DNA from: JANJUO01 sp942492935
GTDB lineage: Bacteria > Bacteroidota > Ignavibacteria > Kapaibacteriales > UBA2268
Length of the DNA: 64,000 nucleotides
Direction: 5' to 3'
Assembly (NCBI GenBank): GCA_942492935.1
Contig: OW818654.1
Location: 3,844,001 to 3,908,000, forward strand
Part shown: positions 34,494 to 42,543 of the stretch, piece by piece
How positions within the stretch are numbered: position 1 is the stretch's first letter
Layout: each line of letters begins with the position of its first letter
Translations under genes and position numbers: made by a program
The notes under the pieces: model-generated
Database searches by the model: none
The model's input: the letters and a program-made list of their open reading frames with translations, nothing else
What the model was told of the DNA's origin: nothing

Positions 34494-34958
34494 CTAATTT
34501 TTATACATTCCAAACAATTTTGCTATTGTTTGGTGAAATTTGTGAAAACCTGATGGATTAGCATACATCAAAATACATTGCCCAGCAATGTAATTTATTT
34601 TATTTTCTTCGAGTAGTTCGATGGATTCCTTAGTATCGCTCCCCTGTTGTATCCAAATATTTTCAAATTTACCATTCAACTCAATTACTTGCTGAATAAT
34701 ATTTTTAGTTACATTTTTTGGAGTAATTACAATCAAATTTTTAATATCAGAGTTGATTTCTTTCAAATTATTATAACACTTAATACCATCAATATTATCA
34801 ACATTTGGATTTACTGGAATAACTTCAAAACCCTTGTCAATTAAAGTTTTGAAAACAATATTCCCGAATTTTTTTGAATTTCTTGATGCACCGATTAATA
34901 CAACTTTTTTGTTTTCTAAAAATTTTTGAATTATACCATTGTTACTCATTTCATTCAC
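34494..34958 (-). CDS. CoA-binding domain protein
   Basis: 154 residues, cytoplasmic. A Rossmann-type CoA-binding domain of the YccU kind: KVVLIGASRNSKKFGNIVFK, EVIPVNPNVDNIDGIKCY, NLIVITPKNVT and WIQQGSDTKE, ending AGQCILMYANPSG. These resemble the CoA-binding half of succinyl-CoA synthetase alpha but without the catalytic domain. First gene of a probable five-gene operon (8 bp before the DJ-1-like gene). Its role is unknown; such proteins may sense acyl-CoA. Confidence 0.9.
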   Translation of the reverse strand: MNEMSNNGIIQKFLENKKVVLIGASRNSKKFGNIVFKTLIDKGFEVIPVNPNVDNIDGIKCYNNLKEINSDIKNLIVITPKNVTKNIIQQVIELNGKFENIWIQQGSDTKESIELLEENKINYIAGQCILMYANPSGFHKFHQTIAKLFGMYKN

Positions 34959-35069
34959 TTAATATATTTCATTATAAATTATAAATGCAATTACAAAAAT
35001 AACAAAAAAAACATAATTTATTAATAGTAAAATATAAAATTAAATAAACAATTAATTGACAAGTAAATT

Positions 35070-35102
35070 AAAAAAGTCAGAATTAAATTCTGACCTTTTT
35101 TT
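35070..35102 (-). terminator. Terminator of the chemoreceptor gene
   Basis: GTCAGAAT pairs with ATTCTGAC around TAA; on the minus strand six T's follow, and on the plus strand seven, so it can work in both directions. It lies about 70 bp after the stop of the chemoreceptor gene. Confidence 0.88.
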
Positions 35103-35170
35103 AAAACTATTCTCTAATATCCAAATCTATCAAAGCCACTTTAGTTTTTTTTAATTAAATCCAATTTGAA

Positions 35171-38100
35171 TTATTTCAATTCATCATAAACATTTAATTG
35201 CAATTGATTTTTTCCAGTTAATTGCATATTAGTGTTATCATCAACTTTGAATTGCAACATCAATGAACTCAAATACTCAGTAATTTTTGCTAAGCCCTCG
35301 GCAGTATGTGCCACATCTTCTATCCTACCAGCTGATTCAGCTGTTACTTTTGATATAGAAACTACATTCTTTGATATTTGTTCACTAGTTGCGGATTGTT
35401 CTTCGCTTGCAGCAGCAATTTGGTTAATCATATCCAAAACTTCTTCTGTACTTGAAAGAATTTCACTTAATGATTTTCCTGCATCATCAGCAAGTTTGAT
35501 ACCTGTTTGCACTTCCATAGTTCCCTTATTCATTGCAACTACAGCTAATTGAGTTTCATTTTGAATACCCTTAATCATATTTGAAATTTCTTTAGTAGCA
35601 GTTGAAGTTCTTTCAGCCAATTTTCTAACTTCATCAGCAACAACAGCAAAGCCCCTTCCTTGTTCTCCAGCTCTTGCTGCTTCGATAGCAGCATTTAATG
35701 CAAGAAGATTTGTTTGGTCGGCAATATCGTCAATTACAGAAATAATTTCCCCAATTTTTGTACTTGACTCGCCAAGTTTTTGGATATTCTCTGCAGAATT
35801 TTGAACTACTTTTGCTATATCTCTCATTTTTTCGACAGTTTGCTGTACAACTTTGCCACCTTCACGAGCAATTCTTCCGTTTTCTTGTGCAACTTCATAA
35901 GTTTTATTTGCACTTTGAGCATTTTCAGTTATTGTACGTGACATTTCTTCAACTGCAGATGCAACTTCATCAGATTGGGCAGATTGTTCTTGAGTAGCAG
36001 CTGCAAGTGATTCAGCAGTAGATGATATTTCCATTGATGAACTTGCAGATGAATGAACAGCTTCATTGACTTGGTTGATTAAATGGCTAAGTGAATCGCC
36101 AAGAGAATTTATACTGATTTTCAAATTCTGATGGTCACCTTGGTAATCTCCGATAACTCTTGCAGTCAAATCACCAGTAGCCAAAATTTCTAATACTGTA
36201 CCAGCTTCATTAATAGGTTTAATAACAGTATCTAAAGTTTTATTTACGCCTTGTACAATCTTGCGGAAATCTCCATTGTGTCGATTTTCATCTGCACGAG
36301 TAGATAAACTACCTTCAACCGCAGCATCAACGAGCATTGTAGCATCTTCAACTAAAAGAGATATTGCAGAAATACACTGATTTAAATTATTTTTAATTTC
36401 ATTGAAATCACCTTTGTATTCATCTGTAATTCTTGGAGGTATGTCGCCTTTACTAATTCTATCAACATATTCGGCTGCTACATTTAGTGGTCCGATTACA
36501 TTATCTAATGTTGTGTTTACTCCTTGCACGATAGCTCTGAAGTCCCCATTGTGTTTTGTTGCATTGGCTCTGGTATCAAGTTTGCCGTTTATTGCAGCAT
36601 TTGAAAGCATAGATGCATCTGAAACAAGTGCATTTATGGCTTTAATACAAGTATTTAAATTATTTTTTATAAGGTTAAAATCGCCATTGTATTCTTTTGT
36701 TATTAATTGCGGAATATCTCCCTTACTAATTTTATCAACATATTCGGCTGCTACATTAAGAGGTCCAATTACCGCATCAAGAGTATCATTTACTCCTTGT
36801 ACAATAGCTCTAAAATCTCCACTGTGTTTGTTCACATCAGCACGAGTTGCCAAACGACCTTCAACACCAGCTTTAGCAAGCATTTTTGCATCTACAACCA
36901 AAGCATTTACCGAATCAATTGCTTGATTTAAATTGTTTTTAATTTCATTAAAATCACCTTTGTATTCTTCGGTAATTTTAGGTGGAATATCGCCTTTGCT
37001 AATTCTATCAACATATTCGGCTGCAACGTTCAAAGGTCCAATAACATTATCAAGCGTAGCATTTACACCCTGAACGATTTTACTAAAATCGCCATTATGT
37101 TTGCTTGCATCGGCTCTGATATCAAGTTTACCTTCAATTGCAGCTACTGATAATTTATTAGCATCTTTTACTAATAGGTTAATTGCATTTATACACTGAT
37201 TCAAATTATTTTTAATTTCATTAAAGTCGCCATTGTAATCATCTGTTATAAGTTCCGGTATATCCCCTTTACTAATTCTGTTAACATAATTTGCTGCAAC
37301 ATTTAATGGTCCAATCACAGCATCTAATGTATCATTTACACCTTGAACGATTTTTCTAAATTCGCCATTATGTTTGTGTGCATTAGCTCTGGTGGATAAT
37401 CTACCATCAACGCCAGCTGTTGCAAGCATCATTGCATCAGAAACAAGTGCATTTACCGAATCAATACATTGATTTAGATTATTTTTAATTTCATTGAAAT
37501 CACCTTTGTATTCATCTGTAATTCTTGGAGGTATATCGCCTTTACTAATTCTATCAACGTATTCTGCGGCTACATTTAATGGTCCAATTACCGCATCTAA
37601 AGTTTGATTTATACCAACAACTATTTCTTTAAATCCTCCTTTGTGTTTGCTACTATCAGCTCGTGTATCTAATTTCCCATTCAATGCAGCAATTGTTAAA
37701 TTATTTGCATCAGAAATTAATAATTTGAGTGTATCTCTCAAAATCATACAACTCTGAGCCAACGTATCATCATTAGACATTATTTCTATGTTAATATCAA
37801 CAATACCTTCTGACATTTTTCTTATACTATCAGCATCATTTTTATTTTTGCTTATCACTTTTTGTAATGCTGCTATCATACTATCATTTTGGCATCGTTT
37901 TTCTAATTCAACATTTATATTTCCAACAGATAATTTTAAAGCAACATCTGTAACCATATTTGTGGCATCAATCAACATATTAAGGTTATTTTTTATCTCA
38001 TTAAATTCACCTTTGTATTCATCTTTGATTTTAGTTGGTATGTCACCTTTAGCTATTAAATCAACATATTTTGCAGCGAGTGAGAGTGGTCCAATTACAT

Positions 38101-39574
38101 TGTCGAGAGTATCATTTACTCCTTTTACAATTTTTCCAAATTCACCTTTATGTTTGGAAACATCTGCTCTTGTGTGTAGTTTTCCATCTTCGGCTGCTTT
38201 AGCAAGCATATTCATATCAACAATTAACGTTTTTAAAGTATTCTGTAAAACCAAAGTACTTTTTGCTAAAACATCATCATCAGACATAACTTTTACTTTA
38301 AAATCAAGATTGCCAGAAGCAATACTTTGTAAATTTTCAGCATCATGCTTAATTAAATTAATTACATTAATTAAACTATCAATCATTTGGTCTTCGTTAC
38401 TTCGTTTTTCAAGTGTTACATTAGTATTGCCTAAAGAAAGTTTCTTTGCTACTTCTGTAATAATATTAGTAGAATCAACCAATTTAATTAAACTTTCAAT
38501 CATTTCATCTTTGGCACATCTTTTCTTTAAGCTGATATTAGTATTTCCAACAGCAAGGTTTTTGGCTGCATGAGTTACACTATTTGTAGCATCAATAAGA
38601 ACATTTAAATTATTTTTAATTGCATTAAAATCTCCTTTGTATTCATCATTGATTTTTGGAGGAATATCGCCTTTGCTTATTCTATCAACATACTCTGCTG
38701 CTACATTTAAAGGTCCAATAACATTATCTAAAGTTGTATTAACACCAGCTACTATAGTACGGAAATCACCATTATGCTTTGATAAATCGGCTCTTATATC
38801 TAATTCTCCTCTATTTGCTGAGTCAGATAATTGAATTACATCATCTGTAAGCATTTTAATTGAACCTTGAACTTTTTGCATTGAATCAAGGAATAATCCA
38901 AATTCATCATTTCTTGTATTGATAATTTCATCACTCAAGTCACCTTCTGAGAATTTTGTCATTAGATTGGTAGTCTTTTTCAAATCATTTATCACCAAAC
39001 GATTTAATGCTATGTACAAGAAGCCAAGTGAAAGTAGAACAATAATAATAAGCATGATAGTGCCGTTCATTCTTTGTCCTAAAATAGCATCATGAGTTTC
39101 TTGAACTGAATATCTAATACTAATTGTAGCAATAGCATCACCTACATTTGCTGAATGGCAATTTGTACAACTTTCAGTTGCTATAATAGGAAAAATCGCC
39201 CTATTTACTTCAATATTTTTAAAAACTTCATCATAAGTTATTTTCTGTTTGGTCTTAATAACTTTTTTTTCAAGTGAATCCATTTTTGCTGCTTTTTCTT
39301 CACTAATTTCAACAGATGGAATTACTCTAAGTTCACTTAATTTTTCCAGTTTACTAACTTCTTTGACAATAGGGGATACATCATCAGCACCTTGGTCCAT
39401 AATGTAAATGATTGATTGAATTAATGCAAATGACAATTCGTTTACATGGGTTTCTGCTTGCTTGTGTTTCAAATCTTCTTCTTGATATAACAATGCAAAC
39501 AGCATTCCACCAATTGATATACACAAAACAAGAGTAAGCACTCCAAGTAGTTTTGCTTTTACACTTAATTTCAT
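35171..39574 (-). CDS. Giant poly-HAMP chemoreceptor with a periplasmic c-heme motif
   Basis: 1,467 residues, about three times a usual methyl-accepting chemotaxis protein. Membrane helix 1 lies near residues 8-30 and helix 2 near 169-190. The periplasmic domain between them carries one heme-attachment site, CTNCH, at residues 136-140. A first HAMP follows, then a long tandem array of HAMP-like units: a block VIGPLNVAAEYVDRISKGD recurs seven times in near-identical form and once diverged (VIKPINEAGTVLE). The last 330 residues are a normal signalling domain with the tip DQTNLLALNAAIEAARAGEQ. It should sense redox state or a gas/heme ligand and drive a CheA kinase. SD AAGGTG precedes the ATG. 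Confidence 0.95.
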   Translation of the reverse strand: MKLSVKAKLLGVLTLVLCISIGGMLFALLYQEEDLKHKQAETHVNELSFALIQSIIYIMDQGADDVSPIVKEVSKLEKLSELRVIPSVEISEEKAAKMDSLEKKVIKTKQKITYDEVFKNIEVNRAIFPIIATESCTNCHSANVGDAIATISIRYSVQETHDAILGQRMNGTIMLIIIVLLSLGFLYIALNRLVINDLKKTTNLMTKFSEGDLSDEIINTRNDEFGLFLDSMQKVQGSIKMLTDDVIQLSDSANRGELDIRADLSKHNGDFRTIVAGVNTTLDNVIGPLNVAAEYVDRISKGDIPPKINDEYKGDFNAIKNNLNVLIDATNSVTHAAKNLAVGNTNISLKKRCAKDEMIESLIKLVDSTNIITEVAKKLSLGNTNVTLEKRSNEDQMIDSLINVINLIKHDAENLQSIASGNLDFKVKVMSDDDVLAKSTLVLQNTLKTLIVDMNMLAKAAEDGKLHTRADVSKHKGEFGKIVKGVNDTLDNVIGPLSLAAKYVDLIAKGDIPTKIKDEYKGEFNEIKNNLNMLIDATNMVTDVALKLSVGNINVELEKRCQNDSMIAALQKVISKNKNDADSIRKMSEGIVDINIEIMSNDDTLAQSCMILRDTLKLLISDANNLTIAALNGKLDTRADSSKHKGGFKEIVVGINQTLDAVIGPLNVAAEYVDRISKGDIPPRITDEYKGDFNEIKNNLNQCIDSVNALVSDAMMLATAGVDGRLSTRANAHKHNGEFRKIVQGVNDTLDAVIGPLNVAANYVNRISKGDIPELITDDYNGDFNEIKNNLNQCINAINLLVKDANKLSVAAIEGKLDIRADASKHNGDFSKIVQGVNATLDNVIGPLNVAAEYVDRISKGDIPPKITEEYKGDFNEIKNNLNQAIDSVNALVVDAKMLAKAGVEGRLATRADVNKHSGDFRAIVQGVNDTLDAVIGPLNVAAEYVDKISKGDIPQLITKEYNGDFNLIKNNLNTCIKAINALVSDASMLSNAAINGKLDTRANATKHNGDFRAIVQGVNTTLDNVIGPLNVAAEYVDRISKGDIPPRITDEYKGDFNEIKNNLNQCISAISLLVEDATMLVDAAVEGSLSTRADENRHNGDFRKIVQGVNKTLDTVIKPINEAGTVLEILATGDLTARVIGDYQGDHQNLKISINSLGDSLSHLINQVNEAVHSSASSSMEISSTAESLAAATQEQSAQSDEVASAVEEMSRTITENAQSANKTYEVAQENGRIAREGGKVVQQTVEKMRDIAKVVQNSAENIQKLGESSTKIGEIISVIDDIADQTNLLALNAAIEAARAGEQGRGFAVVADEVRKLAERTSTATKEISNMIKGIQNETQLAVVAMNKGTMEVQTGIKLADDAGKSLSEILSSTEEVLDMINQIAAASEEQSATSEQISKNVVSISKVTAESAGRIEDVAHTAEGLAKITEYLSSLMLQFKVDDNTNMQLTGKNQLQLNVYDELK

Positions 39575-40043
39575 AATTTCACCTTAAATTTATTTTTATT
39601 TATACTATACGAATAATTACCAAATGAAAATAATCAAACAAACTTTTGTTATGTAATAATTCATCAAAAACATTTCAATTTTTTTCAAATTATAAAAACT
39701 TAAAATAATTAAAAATATTTATTTAACCAAAATTTTATATAAGTAAAATATAAAATAATTTATTATTCTTTTTTGTATAATAACTCTTTTTTATTCATTC
39801 ATTTTATGTAGCTACTAAGCCGTTTTATGATTTTCATTACGCAATGTTTTTTGAATGAGAAAAAAGTACATTTGGAACAAGTTAAAAAGAATAATAATAA
39901 TTTAGAAATTCATTGAAAATCACGTTAGGGCTAAATATTTGTATTAAGCATATCGACACTTCGACAAGCTCAGTGCAACGCAAGCTCAATGACCGGTTTG
40001 TTATTTACAATTCAAGAGGGCTTGAATTGTTCAAATACATATT

Positions 40044-40118
40044 CAACACCTACGGCGTTGTTGGACTTCTGGGGGATTCTTGTGTTACAAACATTAATTC
40101 CCGATGGGAATATCAAGG
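40044..40118. repeat. Dispersed repeat (GTTGGACTT...TACAAACA type), copy 2
   Basis: Matches 12420-12493 in GTTGGACTT, TTACAAACA and ATCAAGG at like spacing. Its two dyads here are CACCTACGGCG and CCCGATGGGA, different in sequence but at the same positions. An open frame through it (TYGVVGLLGDSCVTNINS) is a by-product of the repeat. Confidence 0.75.
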
Positions 40119-40209
40119 ATTAAAAAAAACAACAATTCAATATGTTTAAATTTTGCTCTTATCTAACTTGATAGTCTGTTTAAAAAGTATAAATTTAATC
40201 ATCTTTCAC

Positions 40210-40340
40210 GTGGTTGTCTTAAAAAGTGTCATTCAGAACTTGTTTCAGAATCCATATCGCACTAAGTTGTTGAAATATATATAAATTTCTCACAACCGCA
40301 AAAATGAAAACAACTAAAAAAGACCTTTTGAGACAGCCAC
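40210..40340. mobile_element. 131-bp MITE-like element
   Basis: Imperfect terminal inverted repeats: GTGGTTGTCTTAAAAAGTG at the left and GACCTTTTGAGACAGCCAC at the right (reverse complement GTGGCTGTCTCAAAAGGTC, 14 of 19 matching). Internally it has GTCATTCAGAACTTGTTTC, a string found in several other repeats here. A second element of almost the same length with related ends lies at 50780-50909. Confidence 0.6.
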
Positions 40341-40362
40341 TTATTGCAGATTCAGTAAGCAA

Positions 40363-40382
40363 CAGGTGGCTTAAGCCACCTG
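40363..40382. repeat. Perfect 20-bp palindrome
   Basis: CAGGTGGCTTAAGCCACCTG is a perfect 10-bp dyad with no loop. It lies in the repeat mosaic about 60 bp after the 3' end of the DUF1858 gene and could form a cruciform or bind a dimeric protein. Confidence 0.8.
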
Positions 40383-40445
40383 CAATATCATTTCAACATT
40401 ACTTTAAGACAGTTTCCTATAATGAGACTTATGCGACTGTGTTAA

Positions 40446-40940
40446 TTATTTCATAAAATAGTTTTTAAATAAGCTTTCATTTATTTTTAATGAAAACACT
40501 TCAAATCCATTTTGGCTAATCATATCAAGTAACGGTGTTGGTTTAAATGGAGTTATCATTTCAAGAATTTCACCTTTGTTCAATTTTTGCGTTTCCATCA
40601 TCATCAGTTGGACAGGATGTTCGCCTCTTGCGAGTAGTGGCCTTGCATCGATTGAATTTACAATATTATTTTCATTAAACCAGTCAGGAGTAATTTCTAT
40701 CTCATCAGCACCTGTGCCATTGATGAGCAAATTTACATCTCTTATTAAGTCTGGCAATGAAGATTGCTGAAGTTGTGATATTGTTTCTAAAGTTAATGAA
40801 TCTTTTACAGCTTCACGTATTGATGGATTTTTTAGATTCCCGAGTTCAGGCATCAATTTCAATAATTCATTTTCGAATTCACTAAATTCATTTAGCAAAT
40901 ATACAACTTTTGTTGCTGGGGAAATAGTTGCTTTTTTCAT
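40446..40940 (-). CDS. DUF1858-DUF2249 domain protein
   Basis: 164 residues from the ATG at 40940 (MKKATISPATKV), which has GGAG at a good distance; an upstream in-frame start would overlap the preceding gene. The N-terminal 65 residues resemble DUF1858 (SPATKVVYLLNEFSEFENEL, then LKNPSIREAVKDSLTLETI). The C-terminal 70 resemble DUF2249, a TusA-like fold (DARPLLARGEHPVQLMMMET, then NGFEVFSLKIN). These domains often accompany hemerythrin/DUF438 proteins and denitrification or nitric-oxide-related genes. Four bp after the DUF438 gene, so a two-gene operon. Confidence 0.8.
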   Translation of the reverse strand: MKKATISPATKVVYLLNEFSEFENELLKLMPELGNLKNPSIREAVKDSLTLETISQLQQSSLPDLIRDVNLLINGTGADEIEITPDWFNENNIVNSIDARPLLARGEHPVQLMMMETQKLNKGEILEMITPFKPTPLLDMISQNGFEVFSLKINESLFKNYFMK

Positions 40941-40944
40941 TTTA

Positions 40945-42210
40945 TTACTCCTTTGTATATGATAATAATCTTTGTTCACCTTCAAGTTTTCTACTTTCTG
41001 TCATATCTTGGGTAACTTCTAATGTTCCGAGATACTCACCATCTTCACCTCTAACAGCATAATATTCAATCAAAACAAATTTTCCTTGAAAATTAATCCA
41101 GAAAGGTGCTTTGCTCTCTTTACCATTACGAAAATCATTAATAATTTGCTCTACAATATGAACGCTTGAAGGTGGGTGGCACATTCTAACATCTCTCTTC
41201 AAAATTGCTCTGTTTCTTTGGAAAATTCTACCACCACCATGAGAGAAAAATTTTACTTTATCATCTTTATCAACAAATGTTATATCAACGGGCATAGTGT
41301 TGAATATTGCCATTAATTCTTTGGAATTTAACCAACCAGTGCCAAGGTCGATTTCTCCGTTTACGATATTTTCACTTTCGTCTTCAATTTCTATTCCATC
41401 TGGTTTCCAGTTTGTTGGTGGGTCATACAAGCAAAATCCAATTTCTGGGATTTGTTTATATATTTGATACCATTCTAAGTCAGTAAACTTATCCATTATC
41501 ATTGGGAATAGTATTTCCTCCTCTTTGTAAATCATATCTGCAACTGCTTGAATAGCTGGTTTAATCAGAGATTCAACAATGATTGTAAATTCCATCGAAC
41601 TAACATTCCCGTCAATAGATAAACCTTTCAATGCTGATTTGATAAATGCTCTTGTTTCATCGTGCTTGCCCCACATTACTTTTGGTGGTCCAGTAATTCC
41701 AAATTTTTCCATAAATGGAAAAATTAGGTTTTCTTTCTTTTGATAATGCTTTTCGACATCTGAAATTAAATTGAATTGATGTTTGAAGTCACTCATAAAT
41801 TTGTTGATTTTTTCTGCATCAACTACAAATTTACTTTTTTCGATAATTTCAAATATACTTCCCACTACTTTCATCAATTCTACATTTTCGTTCTTCATAA
41901 TGTCAAGAGGATGACCTTGTGGTATTCGTGAAGCACCAGTCATATCGATGTTGCCTTCAAGAACTAATGTGTGTATATCACATAATTTAAGCACTTCTTC
42001 TATAGGAAGACCTTCATTTATTAACTCCTGTTCAACTTCAACAACATCACCATACGGTACTTTTTGAAGAAGATTTATTAATCTTTCTTTCACTTGTTCT
42101 GGAGCAACACCTTCGTGAAGTTGTAAAATTATATGCTTTAATAGCTCTTTTCGTTGTCTTGAGTTGTCAATTATTTCACTCATATTAATATTTCCTAATA
42201 AATCGGACAA
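40945..42210 (-). CDS. DUF438-hemerythrin-PAS sensor protein
   Basis: 421 residues, cytoplasmic. The first 100 residues are a DUF438 domain (LHEGVAPEQVKERLINLL, PQGHPLDIMKNENVEL). Then comes an HHE hemerythrin-like di-iron helical bundle (HQFNLISDVEKHYQKKENLI, WGKHDETRAFI, YKEEEILFPMI). A PAS domain follows (VDITFVDKDDKVKFFSHGG, MCHPPSSVHIVEQIINDF, KFVLIEYYAVRGEDGEYLG). Related proteins are thought to sense or handle oxygen, nitric oxide or iron. Its partner is the DUF1858-DUF2249 gene 4 bp downstream; divergently, across 333 bp, lies a NarX-like kinase gene. Confidence 0.92.
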   Translation of the reverse strand: MSDLLGNINMSEIIDNSRQRKELLKHIILQLHEGVAPEQVKERLINLLQKVPYGDVVEVEQELINEGLPIEEVLKLCDIHTLVLEGNIDMTGASRIPQGHPLDIMKNENVELMKVVGSIFEIIEKSKFVVDAEKINKFMSDFKHQFNLISDVEKHYQKKENLIFPFMEKFGITGPPKVMWGKHDETRAFIKSALKGLSIDGNVSSMEFTIIVESLIKPAIQAVADMIYKEEEILFPMIMDKFTDLEWYQIYKQIPEIGFCLYDPPTNWKPDGIEIEDESENIVNGEIDLGTGWLNSKELMAIFNTMPVDITFVDKDDKVKFFSHGGGRIFQRNRAILKRDVRMCHPPSSVHIVEQIINDFRNGKESKAPFWINFQGKFVLIEYYAVRGEDGEYLGTLEVTQDMTESRKLEGEQRLLSYTKE

Positions 42211-42543
42211 AATTATCTTATTTCAAATTAAATGACGCACCATAAATAAGACTATTTTAATCGTATTTAAAAATATTTAAAATTTGTTTCAAAAAAAAAC
42301 AATTTAGTAACTACACAATACCTAAATGCAAAAATCACGTACAAATTACAGCTAATTATTTAATAAAAAGTCAGATGATTGACGGTTTACAGACTGTTGT
42401 TAAAGTAATATTGAGTGATATTGTACTTGGATTTAGCCCCATAAGAGATGATTAAATTTATACTTGAGCAGCAGACTGCTTTTATTATTTGACTTTTATT
42501 TTATTCTTAATTCAATTAATGTTAATTTTGTTTTTTGATAAAA
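42211..42543. other. Divergent promoter region with repeats
   Basis: 333 bp between the DUF438 gene and the kinase gene; it must contain both promoters. It holds a direct-repeat copy at 42328-42422 (partner at 44991-45090) and a TTGAGCAGCAGACTGCT piece near 42461 also seen near 20478. No gene seen. Confidence 0.65.
42328..42422. repeat. Direct repeat flanking the two-component genes, left copy
   Basis: About 95 bp matching 44991-45090 in the same orientation (shared ATTTAATAAAAAGTCAGATG, and ATTACA, GTAATATTGA around it). Mismatches are scattered, roughly one in six. Confidence 0.8.

Larger units (their letters stand above)
39575..40445. other. Repeat-rich intergenic region
   Basis: 871 bp. 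The first 330 bp are AT-rich and must contain the chemoreceptor promoter. From 39950 onwards it is a mosaic of dispersed repeats: the GTTGGACTT type (40044-40118), a TCTTATCTAACTTG fragment (40148), a 131-bp MITE-like element (40210-40340) and a 20-bp palindrome (40363-40382). I see no gene. Confidence 0.7.

Noticed and set aside
36402..36926. Long plus-strand frames opposite the chemoreceptor gene (also 37788-38573)
   Set aside because: They are antisense to the HAMP repeats, echo their period and have no ribosome sites; shadows of the repeated coding strand.
39913..40149. Open frame of 78 codons read through the dispersed repeat
   Set aside because: It coincides with a repeat found elsewhere in non-coding DNA, has no good ribosome site, and its composition follows the repeat dyads; treated as a by-product.
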